Shown: positions 1-6,110 of the stretch, one piece after another
How the letters are laid out: each line of letters starts with the position of its first letter
Position numbering within the stretch: the stretch's first letter is position 1
Assembly (NCBI GenBank): GCA_002491565.1
Contig: DKWE01000061.1
Location: forward strand, 691-7,823
From: Lachnospiraceae bacterium UBA7160
GTDB taxonomy: Bacteria > Bacillota > Clostridia > Lachnospirales > Lachnospiraceae
Reading direction: 5' to 3'
Length of the DNA: 7,133 bases
Translations under genes and position numbers: made by a program
The notes under the pieces: model-generated
What the model saw: the letters and a program-made list of their open reading frames with translations, nothing else
Databases searched by the model: none
What the model was told of the DNA's origin: nothing

Positions 1-645
1 ACTGAAATGATAACCCTTACGTTTACACCATTTACGGTAACGCTCAATAAATGCTTTTTCGCTGACAAGAGAAATACAGTCGCAATGCCAGAAGGTTTCG
101 ACAAAATCAACCCATTTCCGGTGTCCGTCAGCTTTTTCGGGACTTGAGAACAGCTCGTTAATACCCGGAAAAACCTTGTCAGTTAAAGAGATAAGGTTAT
201 TCGACAAGGCAACAGAGTTCTTCATATAAAGATTGTATTGTCTGCTGAATAGCTTTAACTGTTGTCTGAGAGCATCCACAGGTGTGTATTCTCTTAGATC
301 AACCCAATTGTCAAGTCCGTATTTAGCGATTTTAATAGCATCCTTTTTATCGGACTTGACCTTTCTAACCGAACCTCCACCGCTCTGGTGGATTAAAATG
401 GGATTCAGAACACATACGTAAATCCCATATTCGTGAAGTGCTTTGGCAACAGGCTCGTGATAACGACCTGTAGCCTCCATAACGACTCTTGTGTCTTCAC
501 CGAGAGCAAGAATAGTGTAAGCCAGCTTTTCAAGCTCAAGCTCCGTGTGGAGATATTCAGTGGGAGGCAAAGCTACTTCACCCATAGGGCGCAAGGCTGC
601 AACCGTAGATTTTCCTTTTGAAACATCAATTCCGACCGAGTTCAT
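1..645 (-). CDS. IS110-family transposase (DEDD), N-terminal 215 codons, cut by window edge
   Basis: This minus-strand frame is open from the ATG at 643-645 to the window edge, so the C-terminal part lies outside. IS110 proteins are usually about 400 residues, so roughly half is present. The start is preceded by AGGAGG (complement of 653-658) with a 7-nt gap. The protein begins MNSVGIDVSKGKSTV and continues with MEATGRYHEP (residues 56-65) and VKSDKKDAIKIAKYG (96-110). These are the signatures of the RuvC-like DEDD domain: D7, E57, D99 and D102 fit the four metal-binding acidic residues. The family catalyses RNA-guided recombination of the element's ends with a target. The C-terminal Tnp20 domain with its catalytic serine is not visible, so whether the copy is intact cannot be judged. 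The visible part has no frameshift or stop. The gene points away from the phage genes at 931 onward. Confidence 0.95.
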   Translation of the reverse strand, partial: MNSVGIDVSKGKSTVAALRPMGEVALPPTEYLHTELELEKLAYTILALGEDTRVVMEATGRYHEPVAKALHEYGIYVCVLNPILIHQSGGGSVRKVKSDKKDAIKIAKYGLDNWVDLREYTPVDALRQQLKLFSRQYNLYMKNSVALSNNLISLTDKVFPGINELFSSPEKADGHRKWVDFVETFWHCDCISLVSEKAFIERYRKWCKRKGYHFS

Positions 646-664
646 AATAAGTCCTCCTGAGATA

Positions 665-830
665 ATGATATGGCATACCGCTTTTTACTCAACGCCTGTT
701 CAATCTCCTGAGTGACACGAACGCATCGGAATACCGACGGAACAACCTGCGCAAATCGAATGCTGCGAATGAGAAAGGCGGCTGACTGACTCCTTAACGA
801 ACGTGTTAGTTCATGGAAATATTTGTCAGA
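665..830 (-). ncRNA. Candidate IS110 bridge RNA in the non-coding end upstream of the transposase
   Basis: In the IS110 group (as opposed to IS1111) the bridge RNA is encoded in the end upstream of the transposase and on its strand, which is this position. No ORF was found here, but nested inverted repeats are. An outer stem pairs 786-790 with 825-829 and encloses a hairpin, 796-801 with 806-811 (one mismatch), which would be a 5' stem-loop. Next, 776-780 pairs with 693-697 and closes a domain containing a hairpin of 734-739 with 724-729 around a 4-nt loop. A 5' stem-loop followed by internal guide loops matches the general bridge RNA plan. Exact ends and guide loops cannot be set by eye. The RNA call is inference from family position plus visible pairing. 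Confidence 0.5.
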
Positions 831-863
831 CCATTCCTTTCTATTCTAACAGCTTCGGCATTG

Positions 864-895
864 AAAAGGAAAAAGACACGGCTGGCTACCGTGTC
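864..895 (-). terminator. Hairpin with T-run on the minus strand, before the holin
   Basis: GACACGG (875-881) and CCGTGTC (889-895) form a perfect 7-bp stem with a 7-nt loop. Read on the minus strand, the stem is followed by TTTTTCCTTTT, as in an intrinsic terminator. Read on the plus strand there is an A-run before the stem but no T-run after it. It could therefore stop leftward transcription. It could also be the remains of a bidirectional terminator behind the phage gene that once lay upstream and is now replaced by the IS. Confidence 0.5.
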
Positions 896-930
896 CATCA
901 CCTTAATTTATATTGTAGGAGGACAAGAAA

Positions 931-1353
931 ATGAAAACTATTTGGACTGGCATTCAGGTGATATTTGCATCGCTGGGCGGCTTTCTCGGCTGGTTCCTCG
1001 GTGGCTTTGATGGCTTCCTGTATGCGCTGATCGCCTTCGTGGTGGTCGATTACATCACCGGCGTCATGTGCGCGGTGGTGGACAAGAAGCTGGACAGCAA
1101 GGTTGGCTTCAAGGGAATCTTCCGCAAGGTGCTGATTTTTACGCTTGTGGGCATCGCCAACATTATCGATATCCATGTGCTTGGCGAAGCAGGCGTTCTG
1201 AGAACAGCCGTGATTTTCTTCTATATTTCCAACGAGGGAGTATCGCTGCTGGAGAATTCCGCACACCTCGGACTTCCTATCCCCGAGAAGCTGAAAAATG
1301 TATTGGAGCAGCTGCACGATCGTGAAGGAGGCAAAGACAATGAATCTAAATAA
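931..1353 (+). CDS. Phage holin (TcdE/Phage_holin_4 type)
   Basis: This 140-residue protein forms lesions in the cytoplasmic membrane so that the endolysin reaches the wall. About four hydrophobic segments are visible (roughly residues 6-24, 27-50, 65-85 and 88-104), followed by a charged tail. The segment VVDYITGVMCAVV with the later ISNEGVSLLENSAHLGLPIP is typical of the Firmicutes holin family that includes TcdE. The length fits the family. The ATG at 931 follows AGGAGGA at 917-923 with a good gap. Its 3' end overlaps the start of the amidase gene by 14 nt, so the two are co-translated as a lysis pair. The nearest upstream gene is the divergent IS110 transposase, and I see no convincing promoter between them. 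Confidence 0.92.
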   Translation: MKTIWTGIQVIFASLGGFLGWFLGGFDGFLYALIAFVVVDYITGVMCAVVDKKLDSKVGFKGIFRKVLIFTLVGIANIIDIHVLGEAGVLRTAVIFFYISNEGVSLLENSAHLGLPIPEKLKNVLEQLHDREGGKDNESK

Positions 1354-2380
1354 GCTGATTTTCACCGAAAATGCCTGCTATAAAGCAGGACGCAAGATCA
1401 CCGTCAAGGGCATCATGGTACACAGCACCGGCGCAAACAATCCATGGCTGAAACGCTATGTCGGACCCGATGACGGTAAGCTGGGCAAGAACCAGTATAA
1501 CAACCATTGGAACACCTACCATCCCGGTGGTCGTGAGGTTTGCGTCCACGGCTTCATCGGCAAGCTGGCCGACGGTACCATCGCCACCTATCAGACGCTG
1601 CCTTGGGATCATCGCGGCTGGCATGCAGGCGGCAGCGCAAACAACACCCATATCGGTTTTGAAATCTGCGAAGACGGCCTCACGGACGGCACCTACTTCA
1701 AGAAGGTGTACACGGAGGCCGTCGAGCTTTGCGCATACCTGTGCAAGCAGTTCGGTCTGACCGAAAAGGACATCATCTGCCACAGCGAAGGATATAAGCG
1801 CGGTATCGCTTCCAACCATGGTGATGTCATGCACTGGTTTCCCAAGCATGGCAAATCGATGGATACTTTCCGCGCAGATGTGAAAGCGCTTCTGGCAAAG
1901 GACGCACCCACCGAGCAGCCCGAACAGGCACAGCAGGTCACCACTGGTGAGATCACCGTTGGCACCGTGGTGCAGTTCAAGGATAGCGCGGAAACCTACA
2001 ATCCTACCACGAAGGCCATTCCCAATTGGGTGAAGAAGGATTATAACCACATCGTTACCCAGACCACCTACAAGGGCAAGCCCGTCACCAAGGGCGGCAA
2101 GACCTGTGTGTTGCTCGGCCAGAAAGTCAAGAAATCTGGCGGTGATCCCGTCGCAGGCGTGAACACTTGGACGGCGGTGGACAACCTCACCATCGTCGGC
2201 AACAAGGCCGAGGATCCCAAGCCGCAGCGCACCTATACCGTCAAGAGCGGCGATACGCTCTGGGGGATCGCCAAGAAGGAGCTTGGCAGCGGCGCACGAT
2301 ACACCGAGATCGTGCAGTTGAACGGTCTGAAGACCACCACCATTTACAGTGGGCAGAAATTGAAGCTGCCCGAAAAATAA
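1340..2380 (+). CDS. Phage endolysin: N-acetylmuramoyl-L-alanine amidase (Amidase_2) with C-terminal LysM
   Basis: This 346-residue enzyme cleaves the MurNAc-L-Ala bond of peptidoglycan. Residues about 20-185 are an Amidase_2/PGRP-like domain. GIMVHSTGANNPW carries a likely zinc ligand, H28. DHRGWHAGGSANNTHIGFEI follows, and ICHSEGYKRG plus SNHGDVMHWFPKHG supply the other likely ligands (H147 or H160, and D162). A Gln/Pro/Thr-rich linker (about 188-203) leads to an unassigned, possibly SH3-like domain (about 204-288). The C-terminus is a LysM repeat, YTVKSGDTLWGIAKKELG to LKLPEK (about 299-346), which binds glycan. No signal peptide is visible, as expected for a holin-dependent endolysin. The ATG at 1340 was chosen because AAGGAGG lies just before it. 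The upstream in-frame ATG at 1298 has no such site and would overlap the holin further. Confidence 0.95.
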   Translation: MNLNKLIFTENACYKAGRKITVKGIMVHSTGANNPWLKRYVGPDDGKLGKNQYNNHWNTYHPGGREVCVHGFIGKLADGTIATYQTLPWDHRGWHAGGSANNTHIGFEICEDGLTDGTYFKKVYTEAVELCAYLCKQFGLTEKDIICHSEGYKRGIASNHGDVMHWFPKHGKSMDTFRADVKALLAKDAPTEQPEQAQQVTTGEITVGTVVQFKDSAETYNPTTKAIPNWVKKDYNHIVTQTTYKGKPVTKGGKTCVLLGQKVKKSGGDPVAGVNTWTAVDNLTIVGNKAEDPKPQRTYTVKSGDTLWGIAKKELGSGARYTEIVQLNGLKTTTIYSGQKLKLPEK

Positions 2381-2390
2381 GGAGAACAGC

Positions 2391-2531
2391 ATGAGCGACA
2401 GAACCAAAGCAAAGGTCGCATTTGCCGAAGCCATTACGCAGGCACTGTGGATCAAGGGGCTGATTACCGCAAAGGAGCGGGATCAGATCGTCAAGAAAAC
2501 CGGTGATAAACTGCGGGAAAGCAATTGCTAA
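2391..2531 (+). CDS. Small 46-residue protein after the endolysin, SHOCT-like helix motif
   Basis: This short ORF starts at ATG 2391, 10 nt after the amidase stop, with GGAG at 2381-2384 as ribosome site, and ends at TAA 2529-2531. It reads as one or two helices with MSDRTKAKVAFAEAITQALW followed by IKGLITAKERDQIVKKTG. The pattern of a hydrophobic helix, 'KGLIT', and then a charged helix resembles the short SHOCT-type motif of small oligomerising proteins. Similarity is judged by eye only. Spacing and ribosome site place it in the lysis operon. Small genes of this kind between endolysin and serine recombinase seem common in clostridial prophages (from memory). Function is unknown. Confidence 0.72.
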   Translation: MSDRTKAKVAFAEAITQALWIKGLITAKERDQIVKKTGDKLRESNC

Positions 2532-2584
2532 TTCTTTGTGTTCTTTCGATTTTGGGCTGGACTTTCCACACCTTTTCTGATACC

Positions 2585-2614
2585 TTTGCCCCTGCCTCCT
2601 AAGGCGGGGGCAAA
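2585..2614 (+). promoter_or_regulatory. Strong GC hairpin upstream of the recombinase operon, not a standard terminator
   Basis: GCCCCTGCCT (2588-2597) pairs with AGGCGGGGGC (2602-2611) with one G-T wobble around the loop CCTA. The stem is extended by TTT (2585-2587) pairing with AAA (2612-2614), giving 13 pairs. The run after the stem is A, not T, on the plus strand, and no T-run follows on the minus strand either, so it does not fit an intrinsic terminator in either direction. CCTCCT at 2595-2600 is exactly complementary to the AGGAGG of the recombinase ribosome site at 2647-2652. A regulatory role is possible but speculative. Confidence 0.35.
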
Positions 2615-2661
2615 AAAATTAGGCTTGTTCAAGTCCAATACTTCGAAGGAGGTAAGAGATA

Positions 2662-4146
2662 ATGGCAAAACGCAAAAAACGCGCGGTAGCGTATGTTCGC
2701 GTATCCACGGCCAGCTCGGCGCAGCTGCACAGTTACGAATACCAAGAGCAATACTGGCAGGGAAAATTCACGGACGACCCAGATACAGAACTGGTTGGCA
2801 TCTATGCGGACAGAGGCATCAGCGGCAGCAGCATCTATAAGCGCCCGCAGTTCCTCGTCATGATGCAGGACGCGCGAGACGGCAAATTCGACATCATCTA
2901 CACAAAATCAGTATCCAGATTCGCACGAAACACTGTGCAGCTTCTGGAAGCGGTGCGAGAACTGCGCGACCTCGGCATCGAGGTCATCTTCGAAAAAGAG
3001 CAGATCAGCACTATGCAGCCCACCAGCGAACTGTTCCTCACGATCGCAGCAACGGTCGCAGAGAACGACCTGCAGGTGGATTCGGAAAGACAGAAATGGT
3101 CGTTCCGACACCGCTTTGAAAGCGGGTGGATCAGCATCGGCAGCGGCATGTACGGATACACGATGACGAAGGATAACAACCTCGTGATCGTCGAGGAAGA
3201 AGCAGCGGTGATTCGCCGCATCTACAATATGTACATCAGCGGCATGGGATGCACAGCGATCGCAAAGGTACTCAATGAAGAAGGCATCCGCACATGGTGC
3301 GGAAACGAATGGAAGCCCACACGGCTGCTGGAACTCATGGCAAATGAAAAGTACATGGGTGACTCCATGATGGGAAAGAGCGTCACCGTCGACGGCATCC
3401 AGATGGATAACATGGATGGGCAGTACGGCAAACGGTACTATATGGAAGGCACTCATGAAGGCATCGTCAGCCGCGAGACATGGGAACTGGCACAGCAGAT
3501 TCGTGAGCAGCGCAGGAACAAGAAAATCGCAGGCAGCAAAAAGCCGGTATACCCCTTCACCAGCATGATCGAGTGCGGCTGCTGCGGCAAGCACTACCAG
3601 CACAAAGTCAACAATAGCGGCAAGAAATGGCGCAACGACATCTGGGCATGTGCCACCCAGCTACGCAAGGGTGTGGCTGAATGCGACTGCACCAGACTGA
3701 AGGACAGCGCACTGCGGGAGCAATTCATCGCCGCATACAATCAGTTCGTAAGAGAACGCCCGCAGGGACACGACACCGCAGCACTGCAGAGCGTGGTGGC
3801 AGAACTCCGCAAGGAAGAAAGCGACCTCGCAGAACTGCTCATGCAGCGACTGATCACAGAAAGCGCCTTCCGCGCAGAGCAGCGTCGCATCAAAGCACAG
3901 ATCGAAGAACTGAATATAAAGATCAACGAACAAAGAGGAAAAATCGTCCGCGAAAGCGACTTTACTATAATCACAGAGTTCGACCCCGAAAAGGTCGAGA
4001 AATTCATCACGAAGGTCATTGTCCGAAGATGGACGGTGACCTTCGTGTTCTACAATGGCGTGGAAATCACCAGAGCATACACTAACGGACCCAGCGGCAA
4101 CCAAGTCGGCTGGAAGCAAAAGAAGGAGGTAGCAGCATGGCAGTAA
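2662..4146 (+). CDS. Large serine recombinase 1 (site-specific integrase family), 494 aa
   Basis: This DNA recombinase has the domain order of large serine integrases. A resolvase-type catalytic domain (about 7-150) has AYVRVST with nucleophile S15, YADRGISG, and the KSVSRFARN motif (R86, R89). It is followed by the 'Recombinase' DNA-binding domain (about 165-280), a zinc ribbon with C305/C308 and C330/C341 (or C343), and a coiled-coil stretch (about 375-430). The ATG at 2662 follows AAGGAGGT (2646-2653) at a normal distance. Length is within the family's usual 450-600. The helix after the catalytic core reads TVAENDLQVDSERQKW and lacks the 'ESR' seen in its downstream neighbour, so it may be a specialised partner. 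The gene overlaps the next by 10 nt. It probably acts in integration or excision of this element. Confidence 0.93.
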   Translation: MAKRKKRAVAYVRVSTASSAQLHSYEYQEQYWQGKFTDDPDTELVGIYADRGISGSSIYKRPQFLVMMQDARDGKFDIIYTKSVSRFARNTVQLLEAVRELRDLGIEVIFEKEQISTMQPTSELFLTIAATVAENDLQVDSERQKWSFRHRFESGWISIGSGMYGYTMTKDNNLVIVEEEAAVIRRIYNMYISGMGCTAIAKVLNEEGIRTWCGNEWKPTRLLELMANEKYMGDSMMGKSVTVDGIQMDNMDGQYGKRYYMEGTHEGIVSRETWELAQQIREQRRNKKIAGSKKPVYPFTSMIECGCCGKHYQHKVNNSGKKWRNDIWACATQLRKGVAECDCTRLKDSALREQFIAAYNQFVRERPQGHDTAALQSVVAELRKEESDLAELLMQRLITESAFRAEQRRIKAQIEELNIKINEQRGKIVRESDFTIITEFDPEKVEKFITKVIVRRWTVTFVFYNGVEITRAYTNGPSGNQVGWKQKKEVAAWQ

Positions 4147-5759
4147 CAGCAAGAAGAACGGTGCGAGAGATCCCACGCGCGGCGATCCTGCACATCGACA
4201 CCACAGAGATCATGAAACTGGTGGTGGTCGCATACGCCCGTGTGTCCACGGAAAAAGAAGAACAGGAAGATAGCTTCGAGCGGCAGGTCAGCCACTATAC
4301 CACGCTGATTACATCCAAGCCCGAATGGAGCTTCGGCGGCATCTACGCAGACCCCGGTATCACAGGCACCAGAGCGGAAAAACGCCCCGACTTCATGCGA
4401 ATGATCGCAGACTGCCGCGCAGGCAAGATCAATAAGATACTGGTCAAGTCAATCAGCCGATTCGCAAGAAACACGGTCGACGCATTGAACTACATCCGCG
4501 AACTCAAGGAACTGGGCATCAGCATCTACTTCGAGAATGAGAACATCGACACACTGACACCGGGCGGTGAGGTACTGATCACCATCCTCGCAGCGATGGC
4601 CGAGCAGGAGTCGCGCACCATGTCCACCAACATCAAGTGGACATACCAGAAGAAGTTCAAAAATGGTGAGATCATCCTCAACACAGGACTGATGCTGGGG
4701 TACACAAAGACTGGGCAGAAAGATGCAGACGGCAGAGACATATATGAAATAAACGAAGCCGAGGCCGCGATCGTGCGACGCATCTACAGAGAGTATCTCG
4801 CGGGGATCACCGTTACCCGCATCTGCAGAGGACTGGAAGCGGATGGAATCCCAACAAAGCTCGGCAAAAAGCAATGGCGACATCAAGTCATCAAAAGCAT
4901 CCTCACAAACGAAAAATACACAGGCGACGCGGTGCTGGGGAAAACCTTCAAGCCAGATGTGCTGTCAAAGTACAGACAGAAAAACAACGGTCAAGCGCCC
5001 ATGTACTACGCAGAAGGTACGCACCCAGCGATCATCGATAAGGAAATGTTCGAGATGGTGCGCGTGGAGATGCAGCGGCGCAAAGATGAAAAAGACACGG
5101 CGGTCGGCAGCAGCAGATTCACCAGCAAGTACCCCTTCAGCGGGCTGCTGGTATGTGGGGAATGCGGCCATAAACTCCGCAGGCATGTGCGGACAGTTGG
5201 AACTGGAATGAAGGTTCCCGCATGGGGCTGCAGCAACAGAATCAGTAACGGTAGAGCGGCATGCGACAGTCACCATGTGAACGAAGATACACTGCAACAC
5301 ACCTACACGGCAGCGATCAGAGACATGATCGAGGATGCAGAAGAAATCATGGCAGCGGTCAAGGAAAGCGCGGGACTGGTCATGGAGCCAGAAAACAGAG
5401 CGGCGCTGGATCGCATCGAGCAGGAGATCATCGACCTGCAGAACGCGGTGCTGGAACTGCATAAGGCCAAACAGCAGCGGAGCGTAACCGCAGCGGACTA
5501 CGCAGCGCAGATCAAAGAGTACAGCCAGAGGTTGCAGGAGCTGGAAGCACAGCAGTCAGAACTGCAGACCACAGAAAATCGATACAGTGAGGTCAAGATG
5601 TGGTTGGACAGCTTCGCAGAACACATCCAAAGCGGTGACATCATGAACGCAGATGACAGCATGATCATGAAGCAGCTGGTGGAACAGATCATCGTCGGAG
5701 ATGATGGCATCGAAGTCCACTTCAAATGCGGCATCGTCGCCAGCCACGAATACCTGTAA
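4137..5759 (+). CDS. Large serine recombinase 2 (site-specific integrase family), 540 aa
   Basis: This is a second large serine recombinase in the same operon. The catalytic domain (about 29-175) has VAYARVST with nucleophile S37, IYADPGITG, VKSISRFARN (R108, R111) and AAMAEQESRTMSTNIKW. The Recombinase domain covers about 185-310, a zinc ribbon uses C340/C343 and C365/C376, and a long coiled coil (about 420-485) precedes the C-terminus. About 28 residues come before the catalytic fold. Such N-terminal extensions are familiar in a group of clostridial recombinases. ATG 4137 is supported by AAGGAGG just upstream and overlaps the end of recombinase 1, which implies coupled translation. All catalytic motifs look intact. 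It is the better candidate for the principal integrase. Alternatively both are needed, as with CcrA/CcrB. A terminator follows directly. Confidence 0.93.
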   Translation: MAVTARRTVREIPRAAILHIDTTEIMKLVVVAYARVSTEKEEQEDSFERQVSHYTTLITSKPEWSFGGIYADPGITGTRAEKRPDFMRMIADCRAGKINKILVKSISRFARNTVDALNYIRELKELGISIYFENENIDTLTPGGEVLITILAAMAEQESRTMSTNIKWTYQKKFKNGEIILNTGLMLGYTKTGQKDADGRDIYEINEAEAAIVRRIYREYLAGITVTRICRGLEADGIPTKLGKKQWRHQVIKSILTNEKYTGDAVLGKTFKPDVLSKYRQKNNGQAPMYYAEGTHPAIIDKEMFEMVRVEMQRRKDEKDTAVGSSRFTSKYPFSGLLVCGECGHKLRRHVRTVGTGMKVPAWGCSNRISNGRAACDSHHVNEDTLQHTYTAAIRDMIEDAEEIMAAVKESAGLVMEPENRAALDRIEQEIIDLQNAVLELHKAKQQRSVTAADYAAQIKEYSQRLQELEAQQSELQTTENRYSEVKMWLDSFAEHIQSGDIMNADDSMIMKQLVEQIIVGDDGIEVHFKCGIVASHEYL

Positions 5760-5765
5760 CAAAGA

Positions 5766-5817
5766 CGCCCTCGGCAGCCAGAAACGGTTGTCGAGGGCGC
5801 TTTTTTGTTATTATTTT
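5766..5817 (+). terminator. Rho-independent terminator of the recombinase operon
   Basis: The stem pairs 5766-5779 with 5786-5799, 14 pairs including two G-T wobbles, around the loop AGAAAC. It is followed at 5801 by TTTTTTG and then more T-rich sequence to about 5817. It begins 7 bp after the stop of recombinase 2 and separates the integration genes from the cargo unit downstream. Confidence 0.93.
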
Positions 5818-5858
5818 GAAACAAAATTGCATGAAATGTGGAACATAGCAAAAAAGCA

Positions 5859-5867
5859 TGATATACT
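5859..5867 (+). promoter_or_regulatory. Extended -10 promoter of the cargo unit (TGaTATACT)
   Basis: TG at 5859-5860, one base, then TATACT at 5862-5867 match an extended -10 element (TGnTATAAT). No good -35 lies at 16-18 bp (the best is TGGAAC), as is usual for extended -10 promoters. An AT-rich stretch surrounds it. It lies after the recombinase terminator and about 37 bp before the first ORF of the next unit. This suggests independent expression, possibly in the lysogen. Confidence 0.55.
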
Positions 5868-5903
5868 ATCATCAAAGTTTTCGATAACGGCTGGTGGGAT
5901 AGG

Positions 5904-6110
5904 ATGCGGTATTTATGGCTATTCGAACTGCCAGATATTATTCGATACTGGGGGTTGCCTCGCGGCTGTTGGCATTGTGAAGTTCTCGGCATGTGCCGCA
6001 GGCCGAAAGAAGAAGGATGGAAGTGCTATAACGGATGCAGGGTCATCAAAGAAAAAGAAGCGCAAGCAGAAAGAGAGCAAAGGAGGAAGCACCGTGGCAA
6101 TAGGAAGTAA
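5904..6110 (+). CDS. Small Cys-rich protein, 68 aa, possible zinc-binding
   Basis: I do not recognise a named family. The ORF starts at ATG 5904, the first start codon after the in-frame TGA at 5859-5861, and ends in TAA 6108-6110. It has an aromatic N-terminus and then RGCWHCEVLGMCRRPKEEGW followed by KCYNGC. This gives C22, C25, C31, C41 and C45, a spacing that could bind one zinc. The C-terminus from about residue 49 is a charged helix rich in K, E, R and Q. The ribosome site is weak (GGTGGG at 5893-5898). It overlaps the next gene's start by 17 nt in another frame, which suggests coupling. The competing frame over this stretch gives low-complexity sequence with no clear motif, which favours this frame. 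Confidence 0.55.
   Translation: MRYLWLFELPDIIRYWGLPRGCWHCEVLGMCRRPKEEGWKCYNGCRVIKEKEAQAEREQRRKHRGNRK
6079..6096 (+). promoter_or_regulatory. Ribosome binding site that fixes the GTG start at 6094
   Basis: AAAGGAGG (6079-6086) lies 7 nt before GTG 6094-6096. It decides the start of the DUF7662-like protein. The same reading frame is open back to 5701, but it would run through the terminator, the promoter and the end of recombinase 2. Confidence 0.8.

Larger units (their letters stand above)
1..845 (-). mobile_element. IS110-family insertion sequence, partial (right end outside window, left end near 835-865)
   Basis: The element comprises the transposase at 1-645 and its structured non-coding upstream end. 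IS110 members usually lack terminal inverted repeats and clear target duplications, so the boundary with the phage sequence cannot be read directly. It should lie between the structured region (ending near 830) and the hairpin before the holin (starting at 864), and 845 is only a midpoint. Base composition changes from AT-rich to more GC-rich across this boundary, in keeping with an insertion. The right end lies to the left of position 1. Confidence 0.7.

Noticed and set aside
233..621. Short plus-strand ORFs (62 codons each) at 233-421 and 433-621
   Set aside because: They lie opposite the IS110 transposase, whose minus-strand frame has clear family motifs.
654..712. 8-bp direct repeat CTCCTGAG (654-661 and 705-712)
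   Set aside because: One copy is part of the transposase ribosome site and the repeat is too short to mean more. It is not a CRISPR or end repeat.
690..712. TTGAGT...TATCAT promoter-like pair on the minus strand before the transposase
   Set aside because: The start of transcription would fall inside the ribosome site, leaving no leader, so it is unlikely to serve the transposase.
734..866. Possible guide match between the hairpin loop near 730-739 and the IS flank near 855-862
   Set aside because: Only 7-8 bases with a wobble agree, which is expected by chance in this much sequence, and the IS end is not known.
1298..1339. Earlier in-frame ATG (1298) for the amidase
   Set aside because: It has no ribosome site there, lies deep inside the holin gene, and adds residues outside the amidase fold. 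AAGGAGG supports ATG 1340.
1346..2455. Long 369-codon minus-strand frame opposite the amidase
   Set aside because: It is a shadow of a GC-biased gene, with no ribosome site and no recognisable domain, while the plus strand has a clear enzyme.
2908..3603. Long minus-strand frames opposite the recombinases (also 4449-4886 and 4965-5462)
   Set aside because: The plus strand encodes well-defined recombinase motifs throughout. These frames show no domain and no start signal.
5701..6093. Upstream extension of the 319-residue gene's open frame to ATG 5701
   Set aside because: It would overlap recombinase 2 in another frame and run through a strong terminator and a promoter. The GTG at 6094 has a proper ribosome site.
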